DNA from: a bacterium
Lineage (GTDB): Bacteria > Myxococcota_A > Bradymonadia > UBA7976 > UBA1532
Assembly: GCA_030427205.1 (NCBI GenBank)
Contig: JAUHXC010000075.1
Location: forward strand, 1 to 33,607
Direction: 5' to 3'
DNA: 33,607 nt
The notes beneath the pieces are model-generated. The model was given only the letters and a program-made list of their open reading frames with translations. It searched no databases and had not been told where the DNA came from. The position numbers and the translations under genes are program-made. Of the stretch, positions 7,250 to 17,916 are shown piece by piece (the first letter of the stretch is position 1; each line of letters starts with the position of its first letter).

Positions 7250-7918
7250 ATGTCCGAGCCTGTCATCGATCGCCGCCGCTTCCTCGGCGCCCTCGGCCTC
7301 GCCGGGGCGAGCGCCGCGTGCGCCGGGGCCGGCGGCACCCCCGAGCCCGACCCCGAGCGGGCGCCGACCCCGCCGGAGATCGAGGGGCCGTTCTATCCGG
7401 TGCAGGCCCAGAAGGACCGCGACTTCGACCTGACCCGGGTCGAGGGCCTCGACGGCGTCGCCCGCGGCGAGCAGGTCTGGGTCGGCGGGCGGGTGATCGA
7501 TCAGCACGGGGCGCCCGTCGAGGACGCGGTGGTTGATCTGTGGCAGGCCAACGCCGCCGGGCGCTATCGCCACCCCGAGGATCCCAGCCGGGCGCCGCTC
7601 GATGAGCATTTTCAGGGCTGGGCCATCGTGCGCTCGGGGGCCGACGGCGCGTTTCGCTTCAAGACCGTCGTGCCCGGGGCCTACCCCGCCGCCGCCGGCT
7701 GGGATCGCCCGCCGCACATCCACTTCAAGGTCTCCAAGCGCGGCTTCGTCGAGCTGGTGACCCAGATGTACTTCCCCGATCAGCCGCTCAACGACATCGA
7801 CCGGCTGCTCCTGCGCAAGACCCCCGCCGAGCGCACCGCGATGATCGCCCGCCGGGCCGAGCCGGGCGCCGACGGGCTGCCGCTGCTCGACTATGTGATC
7901 GTGCTCGAGCGGGTCTGA
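7250..7918 (+). CDS. Tat-exported intradiol ring-cleavage dioxygenase-like protein
   Basis: A 222-residue protein. I prefer the ATG at 7250, with GTGAGG 6 bases upstream, over a GTG at 7238. The N-terminus has a twin-arginine signal (DRRRFLGALGLAG), and a Cys near residue 24 in ASAAC might be lipidated. The rest matches the intradiol dioxygenase fold of protocatechuate 3,4-dioxygenase and catechol dioxygenase. EGPFYP opens the domain; Fe(III) ligands would be Tyr106 (AGRYRHP), Tyr145 (PGAYP), His156 and His158 (RPPHIHFKV), with the conserved Arg153 just before. The Tyr-Tyr spacing of 39 equals that of the known enzyme. Single-chain, Tat-exported members occur in many bacteria and their substrates are often unknown; no aromatic-degradation genes lie nearby, so the substrate is open. 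Confidence 0.88.
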   Translation: MSEPVIDRRRFLGALGLAGASAACAGAGGTPEPDPERAPTPPEIEGPFYPVQAQKDRDFDLTRVEGLDGVARGEQVWVGGRVIDQHGAPVEDAVVDLWQANAAGRYRHPEDPSRAPLDEHFQGWAIVRSGADGAFRFKTVVPGAYPAAAGWDRPPHIHFKVSKRGFVELVTQMYFPDQPLNDIDRLLLRKTPAERTAMIARRAEPGADGLPLLDYVIVLERV

Positions 7919-7978
7919 TCGCCCGGCTGGCGTCGGGCGTCGATCGGGCCGATGATGGGGCCCTGCGCGGGAGGTGCC

Positions 7979-8296
7979 ATGCGTCCGTCGTTCGTGATCA
8001 TGCTCGCCATCGGCCTGGGGCTCATGTTCCTCTTCTGGTGGAAGTCATGGGAGGTCGAAGACGAGAAGGTCGCCGCCGAGGCGCTGGTGGTCGGCTGCGC
8101 GAAGGGCACCGCGACCTGCCCCGAGCACCTGCCGATCTGCCTGAAGGGCTTCGGCGCGACGGATGGCATCTGCTCGGATGAGTGCGCCGCCGACAGCCAA
8201 TGCCCCGCGAACTGGTGCTGCCCCCTGCCCGAAGAGGGCATGACCCGGCGGCTGTGCGCGCCGCGTCAGCTCTGCGTGCGCATGCCGCGGCGATGA
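7979..8296 (+). CDS. Small membrane-anchored Cys-rich protein
   Basis: A 105-residue protein. The ATG at 7979 follows GGGAGG and is preferred to an earlier in-frame ATG. One N-terminal membrane segment (FVIMLAIGLGLMFLFWW) is not followed by a cleavage site, so it probably acts as an anchor. The outside part has ten cysteines in a compact pattern including CSDEC, DSQCP, WCCP and CAPRQLC. This resembles the small disulfide-rich modules common in secreted myxobacterial proteins. No enzyme motif is visible. It lies 60 bp after the dioxygenase gene on the same strand and may be cotranscribed with it. Confidence 0.7.
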   Translation: MRPSFVIMLAIGLGLMFLFWWKSWEVEDEKVAAEALVVGCAKGTATCPEHLPICLKGFGATDGICSDECAADSQCPANWCCPLPEEGMTRRLCAPRQLCVRMPRR

Positions 8297-8423
8297 GGCC
8301 CCGAATCGGCGGGCGGCCACGGCGGCTTCGACGCTCTGCGTCATCGCGGGGCATGCGGGGCTTGCCCGGGGCGGGGCGACGCGTTACACAACCGACAACC
8401 CAGCAGCCCACGAGGGGATGACC

Positions 8424-10232
<1,809 letters not shown>

Positions 10233-10246
10233 CCAGCGGTGTTCCG

Positions 10247-11116
10247 GTGAACGTCGAGTATCGCGATCGTTTCCTCGAGAGCTTCGACGGCACCCGCATC
10301 GCCTATCGGGTCTTCGGCGAAGGGCCGCGTACGCTCGTCATCTGCAACGGCTACGGCGGCAGCTTCGGCAGCTGGAACGCCATCGCGCCCTACCTCGCGC
10401 CGCACGTCACCGCGCTCGTGTGGGACTATCGTGGCCAGCATCGCAGCGACGTGCCCGGGCCCGAGGCGCTGACCATCGCCCATCAGGTCGCCGACCTGCA
10501 GGCCCTGCTCGCCGAAGAAGGCATCGAGCGCTTCACGCTGTGCGGCTGGAGCGTCGGGGTGCAGGTGGCCCTCGCCGCGTGGCGCGCCGACCCGCACCCC
10601 GTCGACGGCTTGATCCTGCTCAACGGGGCCCACGAGCGCATCTTGCAGCACGTCGTCGGCGGCCGCCTCGGCCGGCTGGCGCGCCCGAGCATGCGCGCCG
10701 CCGAGCGCTGGCTGCCGCGCATCGCGCCGGGTCTGCGGCCCATCGCGCGTCGCGTGATCCGCAGCCGCCGCCTGTTGCCCGCGCTCGACCGCATCGGCGC
10801 GGTGCGCAACCGGCCCGCCGACCTGCCCGAGGCCATGGAGCAGTTCATCGACCTCGACCTCGGCACCTTCTGCCGCATGGTGCAGCTCGCCGACGAGCAG
10901 ACCACCGAGGCCTGGCTGCACGAGGTCGACATCCCCACGCTGGTGATCGCCAGCGCCAAGGACGCGCTGACCCCGCCGTCGGTCATGCGTCGGGCCTACG
11001 CCCGCATCCCGCGGGCCTGGTACCACGAGTTCCCCGAGGGCACCCACTACACCGTATTGGAGTATCCCGCCGACGTCGCCGAGCTGATGCTCGAGCACTT
11101 CGCCCGGCTCGGATGA
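10247..11116 (+). CDS. Alpha/beta hydrolase
   Basis: A 289-residue protein starting at GTG, 15 bp after the acyl-CoA ligase; the ribosome site is weak, which suggests coupled translation. It has the alpha/beta-hydrolase pattern: oxyanion region CNGYGGS (33-39), WDYRGQHRSD (59-68), nucleophile elbow CGWSVG (Ser102), acid in ASAKDALTP (Asp239) and catalytic base in EGTHYTVLEYP (His267). An Arg-rich lid region (about 138-178) separates core and cap. The neighbouring ligase suggests a lipid ester or thioester substrate, but the sequence does not define it. Confidence 0.85.
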   Translation: MNVEYRDRFLESFDGTRIAYRVFGEGPRTLVICNGYGGSFGSWNAIAPYLAPHVTALVWDYRGQHRSDVPGPEALTIAHQVADLQALLAEEGIERFTLCGWSVGVQVALAAWRADPHPVDGLILLNGAHERILQHVVGGRLGRLARPSMRAAERWLPRIAPGLRPIARRVIRSRRLLPALDRIGAVRNRPADLPEAMEQFIDLDLGTFCRMVQLADEQTTEAWLHEVDIPTLVIASAKDALTPPSVMRRAYARIPRAWYHEFPEGTHYTVLEYPADVAELMLEHFARLG

Positions 11117-11159
11117 CGGCGCGGCTGCCGCCGTTCGACGCGTCGGCTCTTCGGGAGAC

Positions 11160-13805
11160 ATGACCCCGACCGACCCCCTCATCGGCGCGATCATCGACGG
11201 CCGCTTTCGGGTCGAGGTCTGCATCGGACTCGGCGGGATGGGGGCGGTCTATCGCGCCCGCCAGCTGGGGGCCGACCGCGACGTGGCGCTCAAGATCCTG
11301 CGGCACGATCGGGCGCGCGCCGACGAGGCCGTACGCCGCTTCGCGACCGAGGCCCGGGTCATCGCCCGCCTGCGTCATCCGCACACGGTCGTGCTCATCG
11401 ATCACGGCCGCCTGGGCGACGACTTGTACCTCGTCATGGAGCTGGTCGACGGCGAGACCCTGTCGGCTCGCATGGCGCGCGCGCCGATGCAGGCCCCCGT
11501 CGGGCTCGAGCTGCTGGCTCAGGTCGCCGACGCGCTGACCGAGGCCCACGGGCTGGGCATCGTGCACCGCGACCTCAAGCCGGGCAACATCGTGATCGAG
11601 CGCGTCGGTGACCGCGACGTGGCGCGCATCCTCGACTTCGGGGTGGCCAAGGTCATCGACGACGAGGCGATGACCCTCACCGGCACGGTCATCGGTACGC
11701 CGGCGTATATGGCCCCCGAGCAGGCGCGCGGCCTCGACATCGGGCCGGCGGCAGACATCTACGCGCTGGGCGTGATGACCTACGAGATGCTGACCGGGTG
11801 TCGGCCGTTCTCGGCCGGCAATACCTTCGCCTTGCTGCTGCAGCACGTCGAGCGTCCGCCGCCGCCGCTGGCGCCGCAGCTGCCCGAAGGGCCGGGCTGG
11901 TCGGCCCTCGCCGAGCTGGTCATGTCGATGCTGGCCAAGGATCCCGCCGCGCGGCCGTCCGGCGCCGCGCGGGTGCGGGACGCGCTGCGGGCGTGCGCCG
12001 TTTCGGTCTCGGTCGGCGCAGCCATGCCCCGGCGGGACGGGCCCCCGAGCCCGGTTGGGCGTCCACGAGATCCGCATGGTCCGTCCACCCCGCTGGCGAG
12101 CGACAGCACCCTCGACGCGTCGACCCGCTCGGGGATCCAGCCGTCCACGGCCGAGGCGCCGGTGCTCGAGGCCGCCGCCGCGCGACGGTGGCCGATCCCG
12201 GCGCTGGTCGCGTTCGCTGTCGCGCTGGGCGCGCTCTGGATCGGCGGACCCTATCCGTCGGTGCCGGCCAGCGACTCCCAGCGGGCGTCGCGTCCCTGGC
12301 CTCGGCCCTTGCAGCCCGCGCTGATCGAGCACTTCACCGCGACCGGCATACCGCACGCCGTCGGCATGGCCGAAAAGATCGCCGCGCGTCTCGATCGGCT
12401 GCTGGCGTTGGCCGACGAGGCGCGGGCGGACATCGCGACGCGGGCCGACCAGGCCACGCCCCAGATCCAGGACGCGTTGCGCTGCCTCGACCGGGCCGAG
12501 TCGCGGGCGTTCGACCGCATCCGCACGCTGCTCGCCCGCCCGGCCATCGACATCGTCGACGCCTTGCCCGACGCATCGACCCCCGAACTCTCGGCCCGTG
12601 AGGTCGAGAGCTGCCGGCTGTCGGATGCGAGCGCAGAGGGCCACGACGCGTCGGCGATGCTGAACCGGCTCGAGCGGGCAGGGGGGCGCTGCCTCCAGAT
12701 GGCCTTCACGGGCCGGGAGGCGCCCACGCGGCGCTGCCTAGACGCGCTCGTCGAGGACGCCGAGGCCGAGGGCGCGCCGGTGACCGCCTTCGCCGCGCAG
12801 ACCGAGCGCATGATCCGGCTCGGACAGGGCGGCCTGGCGTCGATGCCCGTCGCCGAGTTCGAACAGAGGGCGCGGGCGGCCGCGCAGCACGGCCTCGCCC
12901 GACTGGCGTTTCGCATCTGGCTGTACCTCTCGTCGACCGACGGCGGCACCCAGGCGCACTTGCAGGCGGCCGCGGCGCTCTCCCCGAAGCTGGCCGACGC
13001 GCCGAGGCAGTTCATCAAGCTCACCCACGCGCGCTTTCAGCTCGCCCGTCGACAGGGGCGCTACGAGGCGGCGGCGGCCCTGGCCCACGCGAGCTGGGAG
13101 AGTACGATGCACGCCGAGTCGCCCGCGCCGGTGAGCTGGCGCCGGTTTCAATACGCCACGGCCCTGGCGGACGCCGGCCGCTACGGGGAGGCGCTGGCCG
13201 AGAGCCGAGCGGCGTGGATGCTCAATCGCCAGCGGTGGGGCCCGACGCACCCCGAGCAGACCTATGTCGGCCGCTGGCTGGCCGATGCGCTCGTCTCCCA
13301 TGGCGATCCGGCCGAGGCGGTCGCCATGGCGACGGAGGCGGTCGGGCTGCTCGAGCGTCTGCCCATCCGTCAGGCCATCCAGCGGCTCGTGCTCGTGCGA
13401 GCCTTGCTGGCCACTCGACAGCCGGACGCGGTCGCCGAGCACCTGGCGGCGGTGGAGGCGATCGCGCTCGGCGAACCGTATCTCGGCGTGCAACGGGTCG
13501 CGCGCGCCTGGTTGGCGCTGTCCCGCGGCATGCCCGCGAGGGCCCGGGCGCTGCTGAAGGATCACGCCGACGTCCAGCCGGGTCGGCGCTGCTTGATCCA
13601 CGAGGCGCTCGACGCGGGCCCCGGCGAGATGGAGCCGCTGCTGAGGCAGGCTTCGGTGCTGTTCGCGCCGAGCTGGTTCGGTCGAGCGGTGGACGCCCGG
13701 GGGCAGTGCCCCGCCGGCGCTCGACCGTGCCAACCGCGGTGTATCGATGGGCCGCCGTGCCCAGCCGCCGTCTGTGTGCCGCGCCTGCAGCCGGGGCCTC
13801 GCTGA
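11160..13805 (+). CDS. Transmembrane Ser/Thr protein kinase (PknB/Hanks type) with large C-terminal domain
   Basis: An 881-residue protein. The kinase domain (about 11-280) has the Gly loop GLGGMG (23-28), Lys45 in VALKIL, catalytic HRDLKPGN (136-143), DFG (159-161) and APEQ (185-188), all intact, so an active kinase is expected. A Pro/Ser-rich linker (about 285-340) leads to one membrane helix (about 345-363). The remaining roughly 515 residues would be outside the membrane; they are Ala/Arg-rich and helical with TPR-like stretches (e.g. LARRQGRYEAAAALAHASW, VSHGDPAEAVAMATEAVGLL) and end in a small Cys-rich tail (PCQPRC, PPCPAAVC). This is the usual layout of myxobacterial signalling kinases. 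The FHA-domain regulator 123 bp downstream is a natural phosphorylation partner (inference). Confidence 0.9.
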   Translation: MTPTDPLIGAIIDGRFRVEVCIGLGGMGAVYRARQLGADRDVALKILRHDRARADEAVRRFATEARVIARLRHPHTVVLIDHGRLGDDLYLVMELVDGETLSARMARAPMQAPVGLELLAQVADALTEAHGLGIVHRDLKPGNIVIERVGDRDVARILDFGVAKVIDDEAMTLTGTVIGTPAYMAPEQARGLDIGPAADIYALGVMTYEMLTGCRPFSAGNTFALLLQHVERPPPPLAPQLPEGPGWSALAELVMSMLAKDPAARPSGAARVRDALRACAVSVSVGAAMPRRDGPPSPVGRPRDPHGPSTPLASDSTLDASTRSGIQPSTAEAPVLEAAAARRWPIPALVAFAVALGALWIGGPYPSVPASDSQRASRPWPRPLQPALIEHFTATGIPHAVGMAEKIAARLDRLLALADEARADIATRADQATPQIQDALRCLDRAESRAFDRIRTLLARPAIDIVDALPDASTPELSAREVESCRLSDASAEGHDASAMLNRLERAGGRCLQMAFTGREAPTRRCLDALVEDAEAEGAPVTAFAAQTERMIRLGQGGLASMPVAEFEQRARAAAQHGLARLAFRIWLYLSSTDGGTQAHLQAAAALSPKLADAPRQFIKLTHARFQLARRQGRYEAAAALAHASWESTMHAESPAPVSWRRFQYATALADAGRYGEALAESRAAWMLNRQRWGPTHPEQTYVGRWLADALVSHGDPAEAVAMATEAVGLLERLPIRQAIQRLVLVRALLATRQPDAVAEHLAAVEAIALGEPYLGVQRVARAWLALSRGMPARARALLKDHADVQPGRRCLIHEALDAGPGEMEPLLRQASVLFAPSWFGRAVDARGQCPAGARPCQPRCIDGPPCPAAVCVPRLQPGPR

Positions 13806-13928
13806 CCTCTGCGCTCTCCCGCGCGGGCGGGCGCCGGCGTCGGTCGGGTCGGGGGATGCCACCGACCGGCGTTGCGGGCATACTCGTGCCCGAGGGATCG
13901 GCCCACGCGGCCGGACGGGAGAGAGCAG

Positions 13929-15281
13929 ATGAGCACCGAGCACGGCTTGGAGACCCAGTCGGGCATGGGGCGCGCGGTCACCTCGGCCGCCGCGCCGGCC
14001 GGGCTGCTGCACGTGGTGTTTCCACCGTCGTGCTCGACGGTGATCACGCTCGGCCGCGCGTCGGTGACCCTCGGCCGGCTGGCCGCCCCGGGCATACGGG
14101 CCATAGCCCACCGAACGGTCTCGAGGCGGCACGCGGAGATCGGCTGGTCCGACGGCGCGCATCACGTCGTCGATCTCGGCAGCCGCAACGGCAGCGGGCT
14201 CGACGGGCGGCCCATCGACGGGCGCTGCCCGCTGGCCGACGGCGCCGTGCTGCGCCTCGGCGATACGCTGGCGGTCTACGAGCGGGGCACCGCCGAGCGG
14301 GATGGACCGACGATCGACCGCGCGGCCCTGCCGGGCAACGCCCGCCCGGTGTGTCGCCTGCGGCGCCTGCTGGCGCGGGCCGCGAGCGACCCGGCCCCGG
14401 CTCTGCTCATCGGAGAGACCGGCACGGGCAAGGAGTATCTCGCCCGCGAGATCCACCGACTCAGCGGTCGCTCGGGCCCCTTCCGCGCGGTCAACTGCGC
14501 GGCGTTGAGCCCCGCGCTCGTCGAGAGTCAGCTCTTCGGCCATCGACGGGGCGCCTTCACCGGGGCCCAGCGAGACGCGCCGGGCCTCTTTCGCGACGCG
14601 CACGAAGGCACGCTGCTGCTCGACGAGATCGGCGACCTGCCGCTCGAAGCGCAGCCGAAGCTGCTGCGGGTCTTGCAAGAAGCCGAGGTGCTGCCGGTCG
14701 GCGAGAGCCGCCCCGTACCGGTCGACGTGCGCATCGTCGCCGCGACCCTGCACCCGCTCGCCGAGCGGGTCGAGGCCGGGCTCTTTCGACGGGATCTCTA
14801 CGCGCGCCTGGCGATGTGGGAGCTGGACGTACCGCCCCTGCGCGCCCGCCGCTGTGACGTCCTGTCGTGGTTCGAGCGCCTCGACGACACCTGGCGGGCG
14901 GCGCGACCGCAGCTCGATGACGGACCGATCGCGCTCGACGTCAACGCCGCCGAGCATCTCTTGTTGGCGCCGTGGCCCGAGAATCTGCGCGGGCTCGGTC
15001 GGGCCGTACACCGCCTCGCCGGTGCCCATGGCGGGCGTGTGCTCGACGGCCCGACCCTCGCCGCGGTCGTCGGCCCGCTGCCGCGCCCGGTCACGCCCCC
15101 TCCCGCCTCGCCGGCGGACTCGCCCCCCTCGGTGGCCGCCGCGCCGCGCGCCGCCCGGCCGAGCGCCGACGAGCTGAGCGCTGCCCTCGAGAGCCTGGGC
15201 AGTGTGCGGGCGGTGGCGCGTCACTATCAGCGCGAGCGCAAGCAGATCTACCGTTGGATGGACGCCTACGGCCTGCGCTGA
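13929..15281 (+). CDS. FHA-domain sigma-54-dependent transcriptional activator
   Basis: A 450-residue bacterial enhancer-binding protein. I chose the ATG at 13929 with GGGAGAG upstream; earlier in-frame residues look non-coding. Order: FHA domain (about 35-118; VSRRH at 64-68, DLGSRNGSG at 82-90) for phosphothreonine binding; AAA+ domain (about 135-360) with Walker A GETGTGKE (162-169), the sigma-54 contact loop GAFTGA (208-213) and Walker B LLLDEIGD (229-236); a Pro/Ala linker; and a Fis-type helix-turn-helix (about 415-450, VRAVARHYQRERKQIYRWM). There is no receiver domain, so activity is probably set by binding a phosphorylated protein, with the kinase encoded just upstream as the obvious candidate. 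A possible sigma-54 promoter lies about 190 bp past its stop. Confidence 0.93.
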   Translation: MSTEHGLETQSGMGRAVTSAAAPAGLLHVVFPPSCSTVITLGRASVTLGRLAAPGIRAIAHRTVSRRHAEIGWSDGAHHVVDLGSRNGSGLDGRPIDGRCPLADGAVLRLGDTLAVYERGTAERDGPTIDRAALPGNARPVCRLRRLLARAASDPAPALLIGETGTGKEYLAREIHRLSGRSGPFRAVNCAALSPALVESQLFGHRRGAFTGAQRDAPGLFRDAHEGTLLLDEIGDLPLEAQPKLLRVLQEAEVLPVGESRPVPVDVRIVAATLHPLAERVEAGLFRRDLYARLAMWELDVPPLRARRCDVLSWFERLDDTWRAARPQLDDGPIALDVNAAEHLLLAPWPENLRGLGRAVHRLAGAHGGRVLDGPTLAAVVGPLPRPVTPPPASPADSPPSVAAAPRAARPSADELSAALESLGSVRAVARHYQRERKQIYRWMDAYGLR

Positions 15282-15348
15282 CGCGCCCCGAGACCTCGCC
15301 CGACCGTCGCCCGACGGTGGGCTGCGCCGCGCGACGAGCCTGACCGGT

Positions 15349-15382
15349 GGGACGCCATGACCCATGGGACGCCATGACCCAT
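15349..15382. repeat. 17-bp direct tandem repeat (2 copies), possible activator sites
   Basis: GGGACGCCATGACCCAT occurs twice with no spacing (15349-15365, 15366-15382), and the next bases (GGGG) partly restart the unit. Each unit boundary makes the palindrome CCCATGGG. Paired dyads like these, about 90-120 bp upstream of a sigma-54-like element, would suit an upstream activator sequence for a Fis-type regulator (inference). Confidence 0.6.
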
Positions 15383-15468
15383 GGGGCATGTGTCGGATGC
15401 CACTGTGACATCGCCCGCGGGATGCGACCGCACCGCGTAGCGGCGCGGATTCTGGCCGCTCTCGGCCA

Positions 15469-15484
15469 TGGCATGCCCCGTGCA
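15469..15484 (+). promoter_or_regulatory. Candidate sigma-54 (-24/-12) promoter
   Basis: TGGCATGCCCCGTGCA compares with the consensus TGGCACG-N4-TTGCA: the GG and GC dinucleotides are at the right spacing, with two mismatches. It lies 150 bp before the membrane-protein start at 15634 and downstream of a sigma-54 activator gene. Caution: it overlaps a copy of the ATGGCAT 7-mer that recurs elsewhere in the window, so chance or another role is possible. Confidence 0.35.
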
Positions 15485-15633
15485 ACCGAGGGGGTACCAG
15501 TGGCTCGGGGGTAGGACCCGACCCGCTTCGGACATCACTCGACCGGCCGCCCGATTCGCGGAGATCCCATGAAGTCGCTCATCCATGACAAGCGGTGCAG
15601 GCACCGCCATGCCTTTCGCTCGGAGGCTGCACC

Positions 15634-16515
15634 ATGACCGTCGCCATGCAGACCCACATCCGCGATATCGGCCCGCTCGCGAACAGAGCGGACGGGCCGA
15701 TCGAGCGTGGCTTGCAGATCCTCACGGTGCTGTCGGCGGTCGGTTCGGCCTGGCAGGTCGCGGTGAAGGGCACGGCAGTCGATGCCTGGCTCGCGATACG
15801 CATCGGCTTCGATCCGGCCCCCGGCCTGTGCGTCGGCCTGCTGCTCGTCGCGGCGCTGCTCGCCGCTCGGCCGCGCCCATCCATCATGCGCGCCCTGTCG
15901 GCGTGGTTCGCGCTCGTCGCCGTCGCGACGACCGTCACCGGCGCGGCCTTCGCCCACGAGCTGACCGTGCCGGCGCACGCGGCGCGCATCTCGCTGCCGC
16001 TGGTCTGGGCGATGTGGCGGACGGCGCCCGGCGGTCGACGGTCGATCGACCCGCTCGCCCTCGCCCGGGTCGCCATCGCCATGACATTCGTCGCCCACGG
16101 CGCCGAGGCGCTGCTCGGGCACCCCGGCTTCGTGGCCTACATCGTCGGGGTGGGCCAGACGTGGCACCTGTGGCAGGTCGACGGCAGCCAGGCGCTGCAG
16201 GCGTTGGTGGTCATCGGTGTCATCGACGTCGTCGTCGGGCTCGCCATCTGCCTGTGGCCGTCGCGCGCGGTGCGCGGCGTCGCGGTCTACATGGCCGTCT
16301 GGGGCGCCGTCACCGCGCTGGCGCGCGTCCTGTACGCCGACCTCGGCGCGCTCTACGAGGTCTTCATCCGGTCGGCTCACTTCGGCCTGCCGCTCTTGAT
16401 CGCCGTCCATTCGCCCGCGTTCACCCGCCGCGCGTCAGCGGGTCGCGCATCTCGTCGGTCGGTGGCTGCCCGCCCCGACCCCGTACCTTCCGTGGCTGTC
16501 AGCCACATCGATTGA
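15634..16515 (+). CDS. Polytopic membrane protein of unknown function
   Basis: A 293-residue protein starting at ATG 15634 with CGGAGG 7 bases upstream. Six to eight hydrophobic segments are visible (e.g. LQILTVLSAVGSAW, GLCVGLLLVAALLAA, SAWFALVAVATTVTGAAFA, ALVVIGVIDVVVGLAICLW, GVAVYMAVWGAVTALA, FGLPLLIAVH), with an Arg/Ser-rich cytoplasmic-looking tail. The stretch ARVAIAMTFVAHGAEALLG resembles the first helix of DoxX-like proteins, but this is weak. Its stop is 9 bases before the phosphoesterase ATG and adjoins that gene's GAGGAG ribosome site, so the two form an operon. It may be under the sigma-54 activator encoded upstream. Confidence 0.75.
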   Translation: MTVAMQTHIRDIGPLANRADGPIERGLQILTVLSAVGSAWQVAVKGTAVDAWLAIRIGFDPAPGLCVGLLLVAALLAARPRPSIMRALSAWFALVAVATTVTGAAFAHELTVPAHAARISLPLVWAMWRTAPGGRRSIDPLALARVAIAMTFVAHGAEALLGHPGFVAYIVGVGQTWHLWQVDGSQALQALVVIGVIDVVVGLAICLWPSRAVRGVAVYMAVWGAVTALARVLYADLGALYEVFIRSAHFGLPLLIAVHSPAFTRRASAGRASRRSVAARPDPVPSVAVSHID

Positions 16516-16524
16516 GGAGTCATC

Positions 16525-17904
16525 ATGTATCGCATCATCACACCCGTCTTCATGGGAACGCTGCTCGGCGCGGGTCTGCTCGCCGGTCTGCCGGCCGGCG
16601 CCCGAGCCGAGTGCGACCTCTCACGGGACGACAACCTGCTCGCTGAAGACGCCATCACACACTTCCGGGTGATCTTCGGCAAGAAGCCCGACCGCAAGGC
16701 GCTGGTGTCCTGGTCCACCGGCGACGACGCGGGGTCCCACATGCTGCACTACGGCACCGCGCCGGGCGACTACGACAACTCGGTACAAGCCATCTCGGGT
16801 GAGTACAAGGGTGATAAGGGGGACTTCTATCACCACGCTCAGCTCGTCGGGCTCGACGCCGACACCCGGTACTACTTCCGCATCGAGAGCAACGGTGCGC
16901 TGACCGATGAGATGAGCTTCACCACCGCGCCCGACCGGGACGATGACGAGGCGCGGTTCAAGCTGCTCGTCGGCGGTGACTCCCGCACCGACGACGACGT
17001 CGATGACTTCGGTGAGGAAGACGACTTCGCCGATGGCTCCAGTGCCGGCCGATGCTACGACCACGACCCCAGCACCGTCGAGATCGAGCCCGATCCGATC
17101 ACCGGCCTCTACGGGCGGCGCTGTCGCCAGGAGATGAACGGGCTGATGGCCGACCTGTTCGCCGAGCACCCCGACATCGTGGCCCTGTCCCACGGCGGTG
17201 ACTACATCATGACCGGCGGCAGCTGGAAGCAATGGTGCGCGTGGCTCGAAGACCATCAAGAGACGACCGTCGATGGCCGGCTGTTGCCGCTGCTCCCGAC
17301 CCGCGGCAACCACGAGAGCCACGAGGGCATGTACACCGCCGTCTTCGGCGACCCGGACCTCGCAGATCTCAAGAGCGCCCCGCGGGATGTCGTCGTCTCT
17401 CGCTTCGGCGGCTTCGCCCTGGTGACGCTGGACAGCGAGGCCAGCATCAGCGCCGTCGCCGACACGCTCGAAGACGAGCTCGACGCGATGGCCGGCAACA
17501 TGCCCCGCTGGCTGGCCGCGTCGTATCACGAGCCGGCCTTCCCGACGGCTAAGGGCCGCTCGGGCCGCGCCGACAAGATCCTGGACGAATGGGTGCCGCA
17601 ATTCGAAGACGCCGGCTTCGACGTGGTCTTCGAGTCCGACGGGCACGCGTACAAGCGCTCCGAACCCCGCGCCTCGGGCGGGTCGGTCGAGCGCAGCCAC
17701 GAGGACGGCGGGGTGTACTACATCGGGGAAGGCGGCCTCGGGGCGCCGATTCGGGAGTCGAACAGCAGGGGCTACCTCGAAAAGCACGGCAGCTTCCGCC
17801 ATGTCATGATCGTGCGCATCCACCCCGAGCGCCTCGTCGTGAAGGTCAAGCGGGTCGACGATGACACGGTGGACGAGCTGCGCCTCACGCCCCGTCCGCG
17901 TTGA
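16525..17904 (+). CDS. Secreted purple-acid-phosphatase-like metallophosphoesterase
   Basis: A 459-residue secreted protein with a signal peptide (1-28, cleavage after AGARA). An N-terminal FnIII/PAP-type domain (about 45-135; KALVSWSTGDDAGSHMLHYG, YYFRIES) precedes the metallophosphoesterase domain. Metal-site motifs: GGDSR (Asp152), GGDY (Asp226), RGNHES (Asn262, His263), YHEP (His335) and SDGHAYKR (371-378). The last differs from the canonical GHxHxYxR: the first His position is Asp372, while His374 remains. A long acidic insertion (about 137-190, many Asp/Glu) may bind cations. Cysteines are few. It would hydrolyse phosphomonoesters or diesters outside the cytoplasm. It is cotranscribed with the membrane protein upstream and convergent with the SDR gene, 12 bp away. 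Confidence 0.88.
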   Translation: MYRIITPVFMGTLLGAGLLAGLPAGARAECDLSRDDNLLAEDAITHFRVIFGKKPDRKALVSWSTGDDAGSHMLHYGTAPGDYDNSVQAISGEYKGDKGDFYHHAQLVGLDADTRYYFRIESNGALTDEMSFTTAPDRDDDEARFKLLVGGDSRTDDDVDDFGEEDDFADGSSAGRCYDHDPSTVEIEPDPITGLYGRRCRQEMNGLMADLFAEHPDIVALSHGGDYIMTGGSWKQWCAWLEDHQETTVDGRLLPLLPTRGNHESHEGMYTAVFGDPDLADLKSAPRDVVVSRFGGFALVTLDSEASISAVADTLEDELDAMAGNMPRWLAASYHEPAFPTAKGRSGRADKILDEWVPQFEDAGFDVVFESDGHAYKRSEPRASGGSVERSHEDGGVYYIGEGGLGAPIRESNSRGYLEKHGSFRHVMIVRIHPERLVVKVKRVDDDTVDELRLTPRPR

Positions 17905-17916
17905 CCCGACCTGGCC

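Larger units (their letters stand above)
15282..15633. other. 352-bp intergenic region with repeats and a possible sigma-54 promoter
   Basis: No credible gene. The region holds a 17-bp tandem repeat rich in CCATGGG palindromes (15349-15382) and a TGGCA-N9-GC element (15469-15484). A GGAGG ribosome site (15622-15626) serves the next gene. It looks like a regulatory region for the genes at 15634 onward. Confidence 0.5.

Noticed and set aside
15349..15382. Start of a CRISPR array
   Set aside because: Only two units, no spacers between them and no cas genes; it is a simple tandem repeat.
12738..15485. A 915-codon minus-strand open frame opposite the kinase and sigma-54 activator genes
   Set aside because: It is antisense to two proteins with intact kinase and AAA+ motifs, has no recognisable domain and has biased composition.
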